Part shown: in pieces, positions 12,104-24,832 of the stretch
How the letters are laid out: each line of letters starts with the position of its first letter
How positions within the stretch are numbered: position 1 is the stretch's first letter
Source: Canna indica
Lineage: Eukaryota > Streptophyta > Magnoliopsida > Zingiberales > Cannaceae
NCBI GenBank assembly: GCA_034359265.1
Contig: CP136891.1
Span: forward strand, 87,376,001-87,440,000
DNA length: 64,000 nt
Direction: 5' to 3'
Translations under genes and position numbers: made by a program
Notes under the pieces: generated by a model
What the model saw: only the letters and a program-made list of their open reading frames with translations
Database searches by the model: none
Told to the model about the DNA's origin: nothing

Positions 12104-13337
12104 TTATGGTTTGGGATTTTAGCTCTTACTGAAATATTTGAGAGGCTTTGTGGGATTCCTGTTGTATCCAATCAGAACAGGAATTAGTCCGACTTCAGCA
12201 ACCCAATCCAGACAATTTGTGAACGCTTCAAACACCGTGTTATCAGGTCAAACTCTAGATGGGACACGTCAAGATACACTTACCACGAACTGCACATGAC
12301 TCATGAGCTTATCTAGGGCCCCACGTGGCAGCTCCGAGAGTGAGCCACTTAGGACGTGGTGACTCGGCTGGGAAACGCGTGCATCTTAGACTAATTAATT
12401 AACCTGAACCGAACTCAAACAAATTACTGTCCGAACCAGTCTCAAAACCGAACCAAATATTTTCTCCATTCGGTTCAGTTTCATTTGGATTGAACTCGAA
12501 ATAATCACAATTTAGAGATGTTTTTTTATTGGTTAATTTCAGATGTCCGTTTCGCATGTCGAGTTGGCGACAAAGTAGAATTTTTTACACATAAAATGTT
12601 GTTTTGACTTTTTTAATTTTTGTTTTATGCTGCTTCATTAATTCTCCAACACCAAGTACCCGCGGAAGGATTCTCGGGTAAGATAGGTTGCCACGTCACC
12701 ATCGGATATTTATCCACTGCCGCTAGTGTCCACCTGTTGAAAACGCAAAAGTCCTCTCGCGTGGGGACCCGGAAAGATACTTACGTGACGGAGGAAAGTC
12801 CTCCTGTCTCAGCCCAAACAGGATTCAAATATTTGAACCACGACTTTCGTCCGCGAGTTATCGCAATTTTGTCCAGGTGGACGCAACTGATCGCTAAACT
12901 TTAGTGGGTCCGTGTTAGCCAGCTAGCTGGAGTCGGTGAGGTCAACGGAAGATTTGGTCTTCAAGCCAGTCTACGAGTATACGTAGCTCAGGGCAGCATC
13001 ACGTCAACGTGGTTGACGTTTCAGTTGCAGTTGACATGCACACCTGGCAATTTTTATTATAACGTAACGTTGACGAGCGTGTGACTTGTGGAAAATTTCT
13101 CAGGTTATTAAAAGATTGAAAGCAATTTTTGCGTTTTTGTCCTTAAAATAACTAAAATTTAGTTGTCTTTTTTTGTAATTTACATTTGACTCGCTCAAAA
13201 CGAGACTTCGAATCCCCGATTCTCCACAAAGCCGCGTGTCGCAGACAGGCTAAATGAACGAGGGAAGTAGAGGAAGTGCTTCAACGACGACGACTTCGAC
13301 TTCCTTCTTCTTCTTCCTCTTCTTCGCTCGTCCTCCC
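12104..13337 (+). promoter_or_regulatory. Upstream region of the MAPKKK5-like gene
   Basis: Contains CCACGTGGCAG (G-box core) near 12332-12342 and five TTGAC W-box cores on either strand at 12941-12945, 13003-13007, 13013-13017, 13031-13035 and 13070-13074. The region near 13290-13325 is a CTT/TTC tract, common in plant 5' UTRs. Motif presence is seen; regulation by WRKY or bZIP factors is inference. Confidence 0.45.
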
Positions 13338-13385
13338 ATGGGCGAAGCCACCCGTCCCATCGGAGTCTTGGAGCTTGGAGTTTGA
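13338..13385 (+). CDS. Upstream ORF in the MAPKKK5 leader
   Basis: ATG at 13338 opens a 15-codon reading frame closed by TGA at 13383-13385, 117 bases before the main ATG. The context CCCATGG is favourable at +4. If the transcript starts upstream of 13338, this uORF would be met first by scanning ribosomes and could damp translation of the kinase. Whether it is transcribed or conserved is unknown. Confidence 0.35.
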   Translation: MGEATRPIGVLELGV

Positions 13386-13502
13386 GTTGTTCCCTTATCC
13401 GTCCATTTGTAGTTCATTATTTCCTTAGACCTCTGCTTCCCGTCGCGGTCCTCGTTCCTCCTGGTCAGCTAGCCATCACCGCCACCCGTGTCCTCTGTCG
13501 AT

Positions 13503-16500
13503 ATGCCTTGGTGGAAGAAAAGCCCTAGTCGTCTCTTCTTTTCCTCCTCTTCGTCCTCCTCCCCCGCCTCCCCGAGCAGCCCCACCACCGGCGGGCGCAG
13601 CCACCCCAGCGACGACATCCGCCGTTGCCTCTGGAGCCGCCGCAAGCCCCGGCCCCGCCTCGCACGCCAGAACAATCTGCGCCGCCTCACCGAGCTCGAG
13701 ATCATTGAAGCACTGTGCCTCGACGACGACGACGACGCCGATGCCGATGCCGACGTCGAGACCGTCTCGAGTTCCACTCCGGTGTCCTTGTCCCCCAGCA
13801 ACATCGCGACCGGCGACGCCGTCTCGAGCCCCAGCCCAGTCTTCTGGTCCCGTGGCAACTTCATTGCCGCCGCCGGCGCCTCCAGTTCTACTCCCGTCTC
13901 CCGGACCCCCAGCAACCTCGACGCGACCCCCTCCCGCTCTGCGTCATCGCCGATTCAGCCGCCGCGCCCGCTTCCCCGTCCCAGGTGCGCCGCCACGCCG
14001 TCGCTGCGGTTTACCTCGGGCAAGGGGTTGGGTTTGTCGTCCCCAAGCTCCATAGTTGGTCCTCTGCCCTCGACCTTGGGGGACTTGGGCAGCACGGACT
14101 GTGACGGTGGGAGCGGCGCAGCCGCCGAGCCTACGTCGCTCGAACCCGTAGTAGGGAGGTATGCTGATTCTTGCCTTTCCGTGTTTGGCCGAAGCAAATT
14201 TGGGATTCTAGCTACAGATCATTATACGCTATTCTCATCGTTTCAGGTCAAAAATTGCTTGTCTTATTCAAGGATGGTTATTATTTTCTTTCTATTTCCT
14301 AATGGTTCATTTCGCAGAGGAAGTAACTGAATATGAAACCTTTTCTGAAGTAATTTATTTGATATATTAATTGAAAATTTGAGATACTTGGCAGATGATG
14401 AAATTGCTCAAATCCATGTTCATAATGTTTGACAATGTTATATGCTGACTGCTGTTATACTCTGCATGCTTATGAAAAATAAAAGAATATAGAAATACGC
14501 TTGACATAGACAATAGAGGGAGCTCTACTTCTTGAATATGTTTGTTTTCTACTTATGATGCATTTTTCAGCTAATTCCTAAGTTTAATGCAAGGTCTTCT
14601 TTCAATCAGTACTCCTAAGTGGATCTCTTTTGGTAGACAAATTGGTAAATTGTCTGTTGCTTCCTTATATCAGGTGGATGCAGTGTATTCTTGCCTTAAA
14701 TGAGTCTCTTTCACGAATTTCAGTATTACAAGTTTGAGTAGAATAGGGCACGATTCTTGTTCTACTCATAAAATTTCCTGATCGCTGGTTTAAAGTAATA
14801 TATTCTATCAAACAAGAAAAAGTGAAACATGACAAGTGCAATCACTTTTTGATTAGGGAATGCACATTTTGAAATACTCCTGGTTTCTTTTTTGGTTTTG
14901 GTACATGAGGTATGCTGATGAGTTGCAATTATTTGGTTGCAGCAGATCATCTTACCAGACTAATTGCAGAAGTCAAGAACGAGTTGACATATTATTCAAT
15001 AAATCAACTATTAGTGACCCAAGGAAGGTGTTCCAAGTACCAAGTACTGTTGAAACAACAAGCTTCGGGTTGAATATTCCTGCTAGAAGTGTTGTCATCA
15101 ATGAATTTTCGAATTTTACTGCTAGCCCTACAGTTAGCCCTAGGAAAACAAATGATGTAGACTTTTTGGATTCTGCTGTCGGTACTCCACGGCTTCAGGT
15201 CCGATCAACAGCAGAGATCCCTTCCAGCACTATGATGAGGGCTTTCTCTTCTCCAACTTCACCTGAGAAGACATTGCACAGTCCTCGATGTTCTCCACTT
15301 TGTAGTCCAACAACTAGAAGCCCCATCTTGAGACCTAGATATGCTAGTGCACCTCCATCGCCTTTGCGCACAAATAGATTCTCGGATAGAAGTCCGTGGC
15401 ACGAAAATTTTGGTAATGTGAATGTCCATCCACTTCCTCTACCTCCTCATGAAGCACCTTCTATACAAATGGCTTTTGCTCCTCGGACTGCATCAGAAAC
15501 AGAGGTATCATTGGTGAGAAACCAGTGGCAGAAAAGAGACCTTATAGGAAGTGGGACATTTGGGAACGTCTATGAAGCCAGCAATAGGTAGATAGTTATT
15601 TTTTCCAAGGTGCATTTGATCTTCTTGCTTCTTAATATTCGTTTGACAAATTTAACAGATATAATGGTGCTTTATGTGCAATGAAAGAAGTTAACATAAT
15701 CCCAGATGATTCTAGATCAGCTGAATGTTTGAAACAGTTGGAACAGGTTAGCTCTTGATATCATCCTATGAAAATGTCAAAGAGGATTTGTTTCTTATTT
15801 GTGAAAAAGTTCACCTATTATTTTGCAATTCCACCAAAAGCCACATATAAATCCAGACACTTAGCATGCAAGTTGTATCCTTTCTTATTATTGTTCCAAC
15901 TCCCAACCACAAACAACTAAATTCCTTAATGGTTATGTTTTGACCCAATATGGTTTCCTCATCAATTGACTTTGCCTTATTACATCTACCTCTCACACTT
16001 CTTTTTGTTGGTTTGTGCCAATTGATTTTGTTTTCTTCTATTTCCTGCAGGAAATAAATTTCCTTAGTCAGTTTAAGCATCCAAATATTGTCCAATACTA
16101 TGGGAGTGAAATGGTGAGCACTGTTTTTGGGTATACTCAACCTCTAATTTTTATTCTATCTGCAATTTTTATGAGTGCATTCAATTTTGTATATGCAGAT
16201 TGAGAACAGGCTTTACATATATCTAGAATATGTCCACCCTGGTTCAATTAATAAATACATTCGTAAATATTGTGGATCTATGACTGAATCTGTGGTGCGC
16301 AATTTTACCCGTCATATCCTTAAAGGGCTGATTTATTTGCATAGCAGAAAAGTCATGCACAGGTCAGTATTTGGATCAAAATGATCTCTTTAGTTGTCTT
16401 CTTGTTTTGAGCTATATTTTTCCTCCGTCAGTGAACTAAATTCGAATTTTGATGGTTTATATGCACAAAGTTTCCAAATATAAGAGGTCCATGAGAACCT

Positions 16501-19500
16501 TTTTAGTTTTCATCGAAAACTTTTTTTCTGAAAAGGAATTTCTGAGAGTTATATGCTAAGAATAATTTCTTTGATGGTGAATAGTGACATCACAAACTAG
16601 TAATTGGTTCCTGCAGGGATATCAAGGGAGCAAATTTGCTTGTTAATGAGAAGGGTGTTGTTAAGCTAGCTGATTTTGGGATGGCCAAGCATGTAAGTAC
16701 ATAGCAAACATCAACTTTTGTCAAAACACACACACGCACAAGGCATTAACTTTGGGAGGATAAACCTCTTCCATGATCATCCATGATCCACCTGACTTTG
16801 TATTAGTTCCAACATGGTCAGCATGTTGCTTGAGGAGATCTTTTTATATTGCTTTTGCCCAACAATGCAAACATTTTAAAAATGCCAAACACACATATGG
16901 TACATTTAACACCAATAATTCTATTTCTTGAATATGCCAAACTGATTATTGTTTTGATTTTATTTTTTCTTTGATTAGTTAAGTGGAGCAACATCTTCTA
17001 ATTCAGTAAAGGGTTCAGCATTTTGGATGGCTCCAGAGGTACCTTTTTCTAAAAATAATACATCATATCAAGGTTTAAAATACTGGTACCGGTTATCATC
17101 TCGGTCATTGACCGGTACCGGTATGTACCGTACGGTACGGTACGAAAAATGCATATTGGACAGGTTTTTTTTTATATATTTTGTTGTTAAAAATAACTCT
17201 AATAACACATAATTGATCAAGAAATACTTAAATTTAAGATTCAAATGTCAAATACATGAATACAATGTCTAAAATGCGGACGAATGACATCCGTCGTTCT
17301 CGTACATATCTTGGGGATATACGACTAAGGTCAACACCGTATGTTGGGATGTGTGGCAACTGATTTGCCCTAACCCTCTTATGTTGCGCTACGCAGAGTC
17401 TTCAGGCCGGTTAGCGGGTGGGGGTCAAGGGGGCAGCGCCCCCTGCCAGGGGTGTGGGGGCGGAGCCCCTGGAGATTTTTTGGGCCCTTTGGGTTGTGGG
17501 CCTGTGTCGCCCTATATAAACTCCAATGTAATGATTCTCTTGCATCTATGAAAAACCCTAATACAGTTCCCAACGGCTCTTTTTAAGAGCCGTTGGATCA
17601 TACCGGGCGATACCGCCTGTTATTTGCTAAATACCGGGCATACCGGGCGGTATTTACCGAGATACCCGGTATCTCCCAATACCGGGTATCTTGCTACAGT
17701 AACCCAAGGTCATACCGGGCGGTATCGCCCGGTATGATAGCAAATACCGGGCATACCAGGCGGTATTTACCGAGATATCCGGTATCTCCCAATACCGGGT
17801 ATCTCGTATACCGGTTTTTCCAAAAATCGGTAAATACCGGACTTACCGCCTGGTACGGTACGAGATTTTGAACCATGCATCATATTATGTAAGTTGATGT
17901 TAATAGGTTGGGTTTTTGTTGTCGTCCATTTGTTTGTTTGGTAGTGAGCATGTTGAATTTTTTATTTAAGCAAGGAGGTTAACATGTTGCAGTTCTACTA
18001 AATCATGTGAAAACATGAAGAGAAACAGCATATGACACCTGGGGATTTTCAATTGGCAGTGCCTCCTTGTACTTCTTGGAACTGTGCCTAAGATTAACCA
18101 AAATACAGATTGATTATAATTTGCGCGGGTTTTCTCATTTAAGAAGATTGCTGAACAGTCTGGTTATGGTGATGTGATAGATGTGTGTAGTTAAGGGAAC
18201 AAGAGACATTCGAACTGCATGATGTTATGTTCACTAGGAATTCTCTCCAGCTACTCGCTTTTTCCAGATACTAAGCCACTCTCTTGCTCTATTTGATATT
18301 CATCATTGGACATTTTTTCTTTGTACTCCACTGCTTACTCCATATCTATCCATCATATGGTGCTTGTCCATTGAGCCTGCTGTAAGATTGATTAACTTTC
18401 AGAATAATTCCAAATATAGGAATGCAATAACTTGATTAGCATAATGATGGTTTCAACAGAAAGAGAAGCTAATGAAAACTTCTCATATTTCCAGATTGAG
18501 GCTTGCCATGTGTTACATATTCTGCTTCAGGATCCTTGGAGAGTGTCTTGATGTGTGAGCACTCACTATATATATGATATTGTGCTCAATTGTTGACTTG
18601 TGGGAATGCTTCAAACTGTTGACAGAACAAGTCACCAGATGCTGGCTCTAAAACCAATTGTTATGTGTGTGGCTTTGGAATGGGACAAACAGGCATTACA
18701 TCACAAATGCAGTAGAGAAGAGAAAATGTGAACTCATTTCGAACAAGAGAACTTCCTGATCTTGTACAGATAATACAGTTTTTAAGAAATGATGAATAGT
18801 CTCATTCATGGATAAATGTATTTAATTCAGTACCTTTGAGTCCCTGACTCAACTCAAAGAATGCCATTGCTATCACAGGATCACCCTATAATAGATAAGC
18901 TCCAAACTTCTCCCCACCCTACACATGCACCCACTAATACATGACTCCATATAAAGATGAACAAGATAGGATAATCAAAGTATAGCTAATACGGATTCAT
19001 TCAACACCCAATTATTTCATTTATCTTCCATGTGTCTGCTGAGATGTCTGCCACCTCCTTCATTTAAACCCACTGGCGTGTCTGCTGAGGTGAAAAATTG
19101 CTGAGATGGAGCTGCCAAGCCCCTCACACCATGGAAGCCAAAAGATAGAGAAAAAAGACAGCCACCTAAAGATTCTTTTGTCAGATTTTGTAGTTGCATA
19201 AGTGTACAAGTAAGCAATTGCGCAGAAGCAAAGGAGGCATTACTATTTGTAATTCAACATAAATTTTGCTATCCAGTTATGTTTTTTGCATATGAGGGTC
19301 AAATATTGAATTTTCTAGAGCTAGTAGGAATATGGTGTTTTGTGTACTTAGTGGCCAGTTTCTGCTTGATTATAATTTCTATTCAGTGAGGTCTGTAATT
19401 AACTAAAATTCTCCCTTACCAACATATAAAAACTTGTTTGAATTAATTTATACCTGTTATATCTGCTGGTAGTACATAGAAATCAATCCAAGCAGATGCT

Positions 19501-21087
19501 AGCACCTTTCAACTGCAAAGAAACTGGTTTTATAAGTGTATAAACTTAAAATTAAATTTCCAGTCATCTCATATTCACAGCATCTTCTCTGTATATAATG
19601 AACCTACTTTTTATTTGCAGATGTTGCAGTCCTCAATTAGCAAAGAAGGTTATGATCTTGCTGTTGACATCTGGAGTTTGGGTTGTACTGTTATCGAGAT
19701 GTTCACAGGGAAACATCCATGGAGTGATTTGCAAGAGGTCTGTATTCTTTTCTGCTTATTTTGTTGATGTCTCATGACCTTTCAGTATAAGCTGCACTAA
19801 AATCTATCTATATTTCACTTTTAAATTCCATTATGTGTTTCTAGGTATTTTGGTTTTCTAGCATTCTGTACTTTGCTAGTATTCAGAAATACTCTTAGCA
19901 TTAGCATAGCAGTCACCAGTTAGTGCATGTGATTAAGATTTTTCCCTCAATTGTATCACATAGATCAGAAAGAACAAATATGATTATTGTGTAAGAAAAG
20001 TAAAAGCTGTTTTCTTCTTCCAAATATTTGTACAAGTTGGAACGAAGGAAAGAAAGCATTTTTATTCAGAGGAACCATTGCTGATCTTCCCTACTAGGGC
20101 TATTCTCTTAACCTAGCCCTTTAGAAATGAACAACATCCATTTCACCAAGATACATCTGCATGTTTTATGTGAAACAATCCCAAAACCAAGAAGAAAAAG
20201 CAGAAGATGCTGAATTAATTATGTCATGTTCAGGTGTTTTCTGATTACTTTTGTCAACTATTTTTTGAAGAAGTTTCCATCTGTCAACTTGTGTATCTAT
20301 AACTTGGCATGTGAGATAAAAACCATTCCTCATTGTTCCATGATCAAGATGCACTATTCTTTTGATTTTTGGATCTGAATTTACTTTGTTTGTGATTCCT
20401 ACAGCAACAAGCCATGTTTAAGGTCCTATCTTATTCTCCACCACTACCTGAAAATTTGTCTGATGAGGGCAAGAATTTCCTCCAATGTTGTTTTCGGAGG
20501 AACCCTGCGGAGCGACCAACTGCTAGCATGTTGCTTGAGCATCCCTTTATACAGAACTGCCGACACTATAACCTTCATGGTTCAAACCAGGTTTTTACAG
20601 GGATTAAACACAATGTATGTCACAAGCTTCACATTCTTCTTTAATGAACTGGTTTAGTGAATTTAGATAAGCTGAAAAAAGAAACACTTACATGACAGGA
20701 TACTACTCATAGCCCAAGAGATGGAAGTAAATCAAAAAGTGGCCGAATTGGGAGAAGAAAACATATATCTAATAGGTAAGCTCATTCTAAGAGATGCTGT
20801 GTTACTTCTTTATGGTTCCCTACTGAAAAGAAATTCATTTTATTTGTTTTTTTCTTAACAGTGAAAATTGGCAATCTCATCCTAAGACATCTGAATCTGC
20901 TCGTTTTTTAACTCATTCCAACCCCAGAGTTTTCCAATGTCCTTCTCCTCCCTGCTCGAGTCATACACTGTCATGTCCAGCTGGTTCGCACATAAATACT
21001 TGGAACGGTGTGCAGTGGGATGCTGAACACCTTCAGCCCTATGGGTTACCCAAACGGTATGGCAAGGAAGTTGCGTATGACTTCTGA
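13503..21087 (+). CDS. MAPKKK5: MAPKKK5-like mitogen-activated protein kinase kinase kinase (MEKK type)
   Basis: Eleven exons: 13503-14158, 14943-15587, 15659-15746, 16051-16113, 16199-16362, 16617-16692, 16979-17038, 19621-19737, 20405-20614, 20699-20775 and 20862-21087; 793 codons plus stop, every junction in frame. The N-terminal third is Ser/Pro-rich with an acidic Asp/Ala run and the basic motif [13 protein letters not shown], like Arabidopsis MAPKKK5. The kinase domain follows: IGSGTFGNV (420-428), AMK with K443, [10 protein letters not shown] with D540, DFG at 558-560, GSAFWMAPE, then [17 protein letters not shown]. The C-terminal tail (about 100 residues) is Ser/Arg-rich. MAPKKK5 and its relatives act in the cytoplasm, activating MKK4/5 and then MPK3/6, in immune and developmental signalling. 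The start MPWWKK was chosen because the next upstream candidate is not ATG. Exon 2 has a tandem CAGCAG acceptor. Intron 7 (2.6 kb) carries a hAT insertion. Family call secure; exact paralogue less so. Confidence 0.95.
17061..17885. mobile_element. Non-autonomous hAT element in MAPKKK5 intron 7
   Basis: The element is 17069-17877 (809 bp), flanked by identical 8-bp copies of CATCATAT (17061-17068 and 17878-17885). Its ends CAAGGTTTAAAAT and, inverted, CATGGTTCAAAAT match at 11 of 13 positions and begin with CA. An 8-bp duplication with CA-type ends is diagnostic of hAT. The interior is rich in TACCGG/CCGGTA words, has two tandem units of 113 bp (from 17595 and 17708), and a GC-rich centre (17400-17500) with nested palindromes such as GGGGGCGGAGCCCC. 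No transposase is encoded. It sits well inside the intron, so splicing need not be affected. Confidence 0.82.
17595..17820. repeat. 113-bp tandem repeat inside the hAT element
   Basis: Two nearly identical units, both reading from CATACCGGGCG through TTTACCGAGAT to AATACCGGGTATCT, spaced 113 bases apart. The units are themselves built from short CCGGTA palindromes, so they could fold strongly in RNA. Confidence 0.8.
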
Positions 21088-22114
21088 TATGGAGTTGCTA
21101 TTTTAATTACCTACGCAAATAGTTACTGAGGCCAATTTCCGTAGAAGGGTAGGTCTCCAGGACTAACATCTAACTGAGATTATTTATGCACTTGTATAGT
21201 TGTGTGGCATCACTGTCTTACAAATGTGCCACCAAACCATTCACAGTGTAATTAAATTGCACAGTCTGCTTTATTCTTTATGCTTTTCTGGAAGGTACCA
21301 GGAAGTAGTATACTGCCTTTTCTGCATCACTGGACTTCTTCAAGTGTTGAAGTTCTCCATGTCCAAGCCCATCAGCTGTAACATGTATCCTGTAATACTG
21401 TCAACATTAGCACCAAGAGTCACTTGTTGATTTAGAGCTCAAAATTGTTGGGTATCATGTTGTGTGTAGTTTTTATTGCGACAACAGCTGATTTAGCTGA
21501 TAACAGCCAACATTTCAGAGTCGTTTGTTGAGATATATTTATTGCGACAACTGCTGCTGAATTATCTTGATATTCTCGTTTATGTTTATGGATATCTCAG
21601 CTACATTAATGTATATGTAACTGTTATCTTTTTTCCACAAAAATATGTCATGTTAGCAATTGCATCAGCATCCTCAACGGATGAGTAAATTCATTTCTGA
21701 GCAGAAAAAACTGAAGATAACACTCAACTTTTACTAGTTTCAATTAGCTTAAACAGTTACTGGTATGTTCCTGTTTCCGGGCATCCTTTACAAACTAAAT
21801 AGTACCGACAATATGAACATCATTATAAACAAGTTATCCTTGTCTACGTAGGGAGAAACTATTTATAAGACTTCACCAGGTCAGAAAACACAAGGAAATC
21901 CATTTTCCTGCGAGGGATTAACAGCACTAATTTATAGAGGAAAAAGGACACATAGTTGATACAGAGGAAAATAACAAAAGAACAATCTGAATGTACTGCA
22001 AAATAACATGGAGCAAAGATACAACAATATACATGGGCAAAAATATGGAAAATAAGTGAGTATTTCCGACATGCATGTCTGGCATCATTTTGCTGACGGC
22101 CTGACATCATGCTA
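21088..22114. other. Convergent 3' regions of the MAPKKK5 and membrane-protein genes
   Basis: Probable 3' UTRs of two convergent genes. No strong polyadenylation site could be fixed and no other gene or repeat is evident. Confidence 0.5.
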
Positions 22115-24197
22115 TCAAGCCCTATCCACAATTAGCAAAGCCTCGAGCTCTTCCTTGCGCCGCAGCAGTTCCTGCAATTATCGCACAAGATGGAGTAAGG
22201 AAACGTTGAGATCATAAATTCACAACAGTATTTTTCTTTAGATTAGTGATATAGATTTATTCTCAGCGGTTTGGGACCACATGGTATATTCCCAACCCAT
22301 TCTTTGGATATCCTTAACGGACAATGCCACATAGGAAATTTTCTAGTGCGCACTTCTAAAGATTCTTGGTCAGATTGTTTACTAAAACTAATATCAGGAC
22401 ACAGTATTGATATAAAATCTAGCGAGTTCAAGAGCATCATCAATGGCCGTATAAACAGAACTTATTTAGGCATGGCTGACGATTTAGGACATAAGAAGCA
22501 CCACCTCAAAAGATAATGACATCAAATCTGTAAATAGAGACTCCTGGAGCAAGTCGTCGACAGAAAACATTTAGGAAGCAACAAAGCTGCGTTAACACTG
22601 CAATAATCTTCATCTCAACGATACCTAGCAAGACACTGAACTTTCTTTTTCTCCAATGCTAATGCTGTATAAGTTAAAAAGATCCTAATGCTACCTATGA
22701 AAAAGCTTGAAAACAGTTCCATTCTACATGTAAAACCAGCACAAAATTTCCTTTTACAAGGGTTGGATTAGTGAATAACTTTTAAGCTATTTGTATCTAG
22801 CCCCAGTAGTATAATACCTTTCTTCCAAATGACAATTAATTGCAACCAGTTAACAAGCAATGCAACATAACTTCCATGATGCCTGATTGTTCAGCTAAGA
22901 TTTTGTTCTACTGTCGTCTGTCGAGAATGAAATGTGGATAGCTCTTATACTATCATTGTTTCTACTCTATGTACCTTGCCGTAATCATTAAGAAAGACGA
23001 TGGAATTGACCTTGATTAAGACAATTAGACTGGAACAATGAAGCAAATATACACAATAAAATGCAGCAAGGATTGGAGGCGGCATTCTCCCGAGTTGCAT
23101 ACCTCTAAATCTCTAGCTGCTTGCCCTCTTGTTATCTCGTTATGCTGGCGTGAACGCTTTAAGAAACCAATGCACAGTGCACCCTGGACATTTGTGCCCA
23201 TTTGGATAGTTATGCAGAACATCAAAATAAGATTTATAAATTAGCCCGAGCAATAAACAAAGAAATAGCTGGAGTTGGCATCCCCAGACAATCTGCAAAT
23301 GTATACATGCGGTAAAATAAATCTGCAACTGTATACATAGACATAAAATATACAACATATATATCCCCGTGCATAGCCATAATATTAATATGGAAATAAT
23401 ACGAGGATTACGCGAACGCATACTCACCGATATGACGTAGGTCAATCCACAAGCAAGAAGCAAGTAGCTGGAAATCTCCTGGAGAAGTACCAGATCCTTT
23501 CGATCTCCGCTGACATCTGGGAAAGCTCTTGTCATCACAGCGACACTAGAACACAAAGAAACACCCGTTTCAGTCTCGCATCCCTAATGCCCCAGCAAAC
23601 CTCTGCTCGTGGCAGAATAAAAGAAACTAATTTACCCTAAACTTTTCCAACTAAAGGTAAATATGCAAGCAGTATACCACATACAAGATCTGCAGCATGC
23701 CCCGACAAGCCCAGTACTCCAATATCTACTAGTCGTCGAGAGGAAGTGACAACACATTGTGAAAAACAAAAACAATATCCAATTAACTGGCCGAAAACCA
23801 AAAATTAAATGCGATTTGGGAAAGAGAGGAGGCACACCTTCCACAATTTTATCACGAAGCCCCATTCAGTCTCCGCAATGGCCACGAAGAGGGCGATGGC
23901 AACCGCGTAGCATCGAAATATCCCACCAAAAATCTGCCCAATGGCGCCAAAATCAGGAAGGGGAAAACAAGATGAAAGGAAAAAAAGAAAGAAAAGGAAG
24001 GCAGGTACATCAGATCCGTTCTTGAAGGATCGGACGGCAGCGAGGGCGTTAACAGCGACGCACAGGAGGGCAGCGATGGCGGTGACGAAGCTGAAGCAGC
24101 GGCAGATGATGAGCAAGGGGTCTGGCCTTGCCCGCACCCGGATGGATGGCGGCGGCGGTCTGGAGGCTTCGCCACTAGCCTCCGCGTCACTGGCCAT
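22115..24197 (-). CDS. Small four-span membrane protein, tentatively TVP15/COPI-associated type
   Basis: Six minus-strand exons: 24009-24197, 23838-23933, 23685-23725, 23428-23545, 23103-23183 and 22115-22171; 193 codons plus stop, all GT-AG and in frame. Residues 1-27 are hydrophilic and Pro-rich. Four hydrophobic stretches follow: about 28-55 (LLIICRCFSFVTAIAALLCV), 64-86 (IFGGIFRCYAVAIALFVAI), about 97-117 (ILEYWACRGMLQIFVAVM) and 134-165 (ISSYLLLACGLTYVISGALC onward). The tail is charged and helical (EITRGQAARDLE, ELLRRKEELEALL). The pattern of four helices, conserved W-x-R-G-x-x-Q and a charged C-terminus resembles the COPI-associated/TVP15 family of Golgi vesicle proteins, but this is recognition by eye and not a search. 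The consistent exon structure makes a real gene very likely; the function is tentative. Confidence 0.8.
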
Positions 24198-24832
24198 CGG
24201 ACTGATGCGTTCGCTTCTCCTTCTCTTCTTTCTAGGTTCCAACGACACGTTAGGGATTGCGATTTGGAAGCTCGCCGAAGGAAGCAGCAATGTCCTTTAT
24301 TCTCCGCTTTAGAACTACTCTGGTATCTTTCTGGGCCGGTTTTGGTATAAGGCGATGTTACGGTGAGAGAGAGAGAGAGAGAGGATCAGATTAGAGGAAG
24401 TGGTATTACCGTTGCTATCGACGAGGTGGTCCCACCACCGTTGCTCATCCTGCTGCTGCTCAAACCTAACCGTCGTCGTTATTTGTGAGAGTTGGGCTTG
24501 AAGTGGGTGGGTCGGGCCGGGCCATCAATTATTTTTTCCACGTCTATGCCTGGCTTCGAGCTCAGAATCAAGATCAAAAATACTCTGTCGGCCCAACTCT
24601 AATTTTAGTATTTGCGTATCATTAAAACAATCAATAGTTAAATATCATATGGATAAACTCATAAATTCTGATTATAATTAAGAATTCAATTCAGTACCAA
24701 TAGTTATTTGCATGTATATATTATTGAAACTGTGTCCATGTTCAATCATTAATTTCCCCCATTTAATGATTGATTATGAATGAATAATAAATAAATAAAT
24801 GATTAGTTTTCCAAACTCTATAATTATTTAAA
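24198..24832 (-). promoter_or_regulatory. Upstream region of the small membrane protein gene
   Basis: Short 5' leader and promoter. A GA dinucleotide run at 24365-24383, about 170 bases upstream of the ATG, resembles a GAGA-type element. Further left-to-right the DNA becomes AT-rich and holds nothing recognised. Confidence 0.4.

Noticed and set aside
13488..13502. MAPKKK5 start five codons earlier
   Set aside because: The codon at 13488 is GTG, not ATG, and MPWW at 13503 is the plausible N-terminus.
13469..14197. Open frames on both strands over MAPKKK5 exon 1
   Set aside because: Low-complexity GC-rich Ser/Pro/Arg shadows of the true frame.
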